Assembly (NCBI GenBank): GCA_946414095.1
Contig: CAMKNB010000001.1
Span: 67,591-115,563, forward strand
From: an uncultured Mycoplasmatota bacterium
Lineage (GTDB): Bacteria > Bacillota_I > Bacilli_A > RF39 > UBA660
Reading direction: 5' to 3'
DNA: 47,973 nt
A program made the translations under genes and the position numbers. The notes under the pieces were generated by a model. The model was given only the letters and a program-made list of their open reading frames with translations, did no database searches and had not been told where the DNA came from. Shown piece by piece: positions 45,517 through 47,973 of the stretch (position 1 is the stretch's first letter; each line of letters opens with the position of its first letter).

Positions 45517-47911
45517 TTTTAGTGAAATAGAAGAAAAATGGCAAAAAAGATGGTTGGATAGTGAGTGCTTTAAAGCTTACAATAAAAGTGATAAGGAAAA
45601 GTATTACTTGTTAGTTGAATTTCCATATCCTAGTGGTAGTGGACTTCATGTAGGACATGTAAGAAGTTATACGGCACTTGATGCTATGGCAAGAATTAAA
45701 AGAATGCAAGGATATAATGTATTATTCCCAATGGGATTTGATGCTTTTGGAGCACCAGCAGAACAATACGCTATTAAAAATCATGTATATCCTGCACAAA
45801 TGGTAAAGCAAAGTATCAATACATTTAAGAAGCAAATGATGAAATTAGGTTTTTCATTTGATTGGTCTCGTGAATTTGCAACAACAGATCCTGAGTATTA
45901 TAAATGGACTCAATGGCAATTTTTACTATTCTTTAAAGCTGGACTTGCTTATAAAGCAGAAAAAGAAGTTAACTGGTGTCCAAATTGTTTAACGGTTTTA
46001 TCTAATGAAGATGCTGAAGGTGGAGTTTGTGAAAGATGTGGAAATAAAACCGAAAAGAAATTGAAAAGTCAATGGATGCTTGCTATGAGTACTTATGCTG
46101 ATAGATTATTAGAAGGTCTTGATAAAACTGAATTTTTAGATAAAATTAAAACTGCTCAAATAAATTGGATTGGTAGAAGTGAGGGAGCAGAAGTTGATTT
46201 TAAAATTGATGGTGAAGATGACTATTTACAAGTGTTTACAACTCGTCCAGATACTTTATATGGTGTAACATTTATGGTAATGTCACCTGAACATAAATAT
46301 TTAGAAAAGTATGCTTCTAAAATTAAAAACTTAGATGAAGTTAAAAAGTATCAAGAATATGCTGCTAGCAAGACTGAAATAGAAAGAACAGACTTAACCC
46401 GTGAAAAGACAGGTGTTAAATTAGAAGGACTTGAAGTTATTAATCCTGTTAATGATAAAAAGGTTGAAGTTTGGATAAGTGATTATGTACTTGCAAATTA
46501 TGGAACAGGAGCTATTATGGCAGTTCCTGCTCATGATGAAAGAGATTATGAATTTGCAAACAAGTTTGGTATTCCAATTATAGAAGTAATTAAGGGTGGA
46601 GATATTTCAAAAGAAGCATATGCTGGTGATGGAGAAATGGTAAACTCTGGAGAATTAAATGGATATACTAATAAAAAAGAATCAATTACTAAAATGATAA
46701 ATATTTTAGAAAGTAAAGGTATAGGAAGAAAGAGAGTTAACTATAAATTACAAGATTGGATATTTAGTAGACAAAGATTTTGGGGTGAACCAATTCCAAT
46801 GATTCATTGTGATAAGTGTGGTTGGGTTCCAGTTCCAGAAAATGAATTACCTTTAGTATTACCAGATGTTCCATCTTATGAGCCAACAGAAACTGGAGAA
46901 AGTCCACTTGCTAATGTTACAGAGTGGGTTAATACTACTTGCCCAAATTGTGGTGGACATGCTACTCGTGAAACTGATACTATGCCAAACTGGGCTGGTT
47001 CTAGTTGGTATTGGTTAAGATTTATGGATCCTCATAATGAAAAAGAATTCGTGAGTCAAGATGCATTGAAATATTGGGGAATGGTAGACTACTATAATGG
47101 TGGTATGGAACATGCTACTAGACATTTGCTTTATGCAAGATTCTGGCATGAATTCTTATATGATCAAGGATTAGTGCCAACAGAAGAACCATTTAAAAAA
47201 CGTGTATCTCATGGAATGATATTAGGTGAGAATGGTGAAAAGATGAGTAAATCAAAAGGTAATGTAGTTAATCCTGATGATATGGTGAAAGAGTATGGTG
47301 CAGATGCTTTAAGAACATATGAAATGTTTATTGGAGATTATTCAAAAGATGCATCATGGAGTGAAAATGGTCTTAAGGGATGTAAGAGATTTTTAGATAA
47401 AATATTTAGACTTAAAGATAAAGTAATTGATAAAGATGAATATACTAAAGATTTAGAAATATTAATAAATAAAACTATTAAAAAAGTTGAAGAAGATATT
47501 AATACAATGAATTATAATACAGCTGTATCTGCTTTAATGATTTTGTCTAATGAATATGATAAACAAGATAAAATAACTAAAAAAGATTATAGAACAATAC
47601 TTCATTTATTAAATCCAATTGCTCCTCATATAACTGAAGAATTAAATGAAATGTTAAATTTAGGTAAGCCATTCTATGAAAGTGGTTTTCCTAAATATGA
47701 TGAAAGCAAAATGGTTGAAAGTAAAGTTAATATAGCTTGTTCTGTTAATGGTAAACTAAGAGCTACATTTGAAGCGGAATTAGATATAGATAAAGAAGAG
47801 TTATTAAAGATGGCAAAATCACAAGAAAATGTTATTAAGCATATTGAGGGAAAAGAAATAGTAAAAGAAATAGTTGTTCCAAATAAAATAGTTAATATTG
47901 TTATTAAATAG
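45509..47911 (+). CDS. leuS: Leucyl-tRNA synthetase
   Basis: This class I synthetase (800 aa, normal) charges tRNA-Leu. The HIGH motif is HVGH (47-50) in FPYPSGSGLHVGHV; the zinc-binding insert has CPNC and CERC; the editing domain has TTRPDTLYGVTFM; KMSKS lies at 578-582 (GEKMSKSKGN). It starts at ATG 45509 with AAGGAGGAA upstream, overlapping the preceding gene. Regulation is by the T-box leader. Confidence 0.98.
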   Translation: MYNFSEIEEKWQKRWLDSECFKAYNKSDKEKYYLLVEFPYPSGSGLHVGHVRSYTALDAMARIKRMQGYNVLFPMGFDAFGAPAEQYAIKNHVYPAQMVKQSINTFKKQMMKLGFSFDWSREFATTDPEYYKWTQWQFLLFFKAGLAYKAEKEVNWCPNCLTVLSNEDAEGGVCERCGNKTEKKLKSQWMLAMSTYADRLLEGLDKTEFLDKIKTAQINWIGRSEGAEVDFKIDGEDDYLQVFTTRPDTLYGVTFMVMSPEHKYLEKYASKIKNLDEVKKYQEYAASKTEIERTDLTREKTGVKLEGLEVINPVNDKKVEVWISDYVLANYGTGAIMAVPAHDERDYEFANKFGIPIIEVIKGGDISKEAYAGDGEMVNSGELNGYTNKKESITKMINILESKGIGRKRVNYKLQDWIFSRQRFWGEPIPMIHCDKCGWVPVPENELPLVLPDVPSYEPTETGESPLANVTEWVNTTCPNCGGHATRETDTMPNWAGSSWYWLRFMDPHNEKEFVSQDALKYWGMVDYYNGGMEHATRHLLYARFWHEFLYDQGLVPTEEPFKKRVSHGMILGENGEKMSKSKGNVVNPDDMVKEYGADALRTYEMFIGDYSKDASWSENGLKGCKRFLDKIFRLKDKVIDKDEYTKDLEILINKTIKKVEEDINTMNYNTAVSALMILSNEYDKQDKITKKDYRTILHLLNPIAPHITEELNEMLNLGKPFYESGFPKYDESKMVESKVNIACSVNGKLRATFEAELDIDKEELLKMAKSQENVIKHIEGKEIVKEIVVPNKIVNIVIK

Positions 47912-47920
47912 GAAGTTCTT

Positions 47921-47955
47921 AATGAAGTGAACCCCATTTTGGGTACTTTATAAAA
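47921..47955 (+). other. Inverted-repeat stretch after leuS, terminator or edge of an insertion element
   Basis: AAGT-GA-ACCC (47925-47934) can pair with GGGT-ACTT (47941-47948). The following bases are TATAAAAAAAGG and not a T run, so it is a weak terminator. The sequence also resembles the end of some IS3-type elements, but the window stops before any transposase could be seen. Confidence 0.3.
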
Positions 47956-47973
47956 AAAGGAAAATTTGTTAAA

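Noticed and set aside
1-47973. CRISPR array
   Set aside because: I saw no regularly spaced short direct repeats with unique spacers; the only tandem repeat is the in-gene 48-bp unit at 159-272.
1-47973. tRNA or rRNA genes
   Set aside because: No cloverleaf-like blocks with GGTTCGAATCC-type sequences or rRNA segments were noticed; gaps between genes are short and explained by promoters, leaders and terminators.

Overview
The window is very AT-rich bacterial DNA. Nearly all genes lie on the + strand, with good Shine-Dalgarno sites, many TATAAT-type -10 boxes (often with an upstream TG) and hairpin-plus-T terminators. The order rplJ-rplL-(ybxB-type methyltransferase)-rpoB-rpoC, an L10 leader, a T-box leader before leuS, a nifZ/thiI-type pair, a small rpoZ and a type VIIb secretion ATPase all point to a low-GC Gram-positive (Bacillota/Bacilli-type) organism, possibly one of the reduced, uncultured gut lineages. 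The exact lineage is inference. Trp is read from TGG, and TGA closes at least two genes, so the standard bacterial code fits.

Layout. 1-11.7 kb holds housekeeping genes: the tail of a Lys/Glu-rich protein, then rplJL, ybxB, rpoB, rpoC and ffh. Between rpoC and ffh, 450 bp without a long gene hold what looks like a par/Fst-style type I toxin-antitoxin locus: a 31-codon hydrophobic peptide gene on the minus strand facing a short + strand RNA. 11.7-15.0 kb is a three-gene membrane operon (substrate-binding/VWA protein, XpaC-like protein, substrate-binding-like protein). 15.1-17.0 kb has a CotD-like Cys/His-rich protein, a MazEF pair, a Nudix hydrolase and a VanZ-like protein.

17.1-39.5 kb is a type VII secretion island. 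It holds an EsaB/YukD-like protein, EssC, a small unknown, a helical accessory protein with a CxxC, and a 3689-residue protein with two N-terminal zinc ribbons, a hydrophobic segment, a long coiled coil, two HD domains and a C-terminal papain-like Cys/His/Asn domain. A string of small candidate immunity or partner genes follows, including a DUF4176-like protein. trmL and rpoZ are embedded in the island. After rpoZ come a protein with two WXG-like hairpins and a decayed second effector module: a frameshifted accessory gene, a zinc-ribbon stub, a 188-bp near-identical copy of the end of the candidate immunity gene, and a small gene broken by an in-frame TGA. EssA, EssB and EsaA are not visible here.

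39.6-47.9 kb returns to housekeeping: an RNase J-family protein that has lost most metal ligands, a cysteine desulfurase and ThiI (tRNA 4-thiouridine), two unknown proteins, then a Leu T-box leader, a small membrane protein and leuS.

How it fits together: EssC and EsaB would provide the secretion motor. The tandem-WXG protein and the accessory proteins are candidate substrates or chaperones. The giant HD/protease protein is the candidate effector and the small downstream genes its candidate immunity functions. The broken second module suggests the island turns over effector cassettes by recombination.
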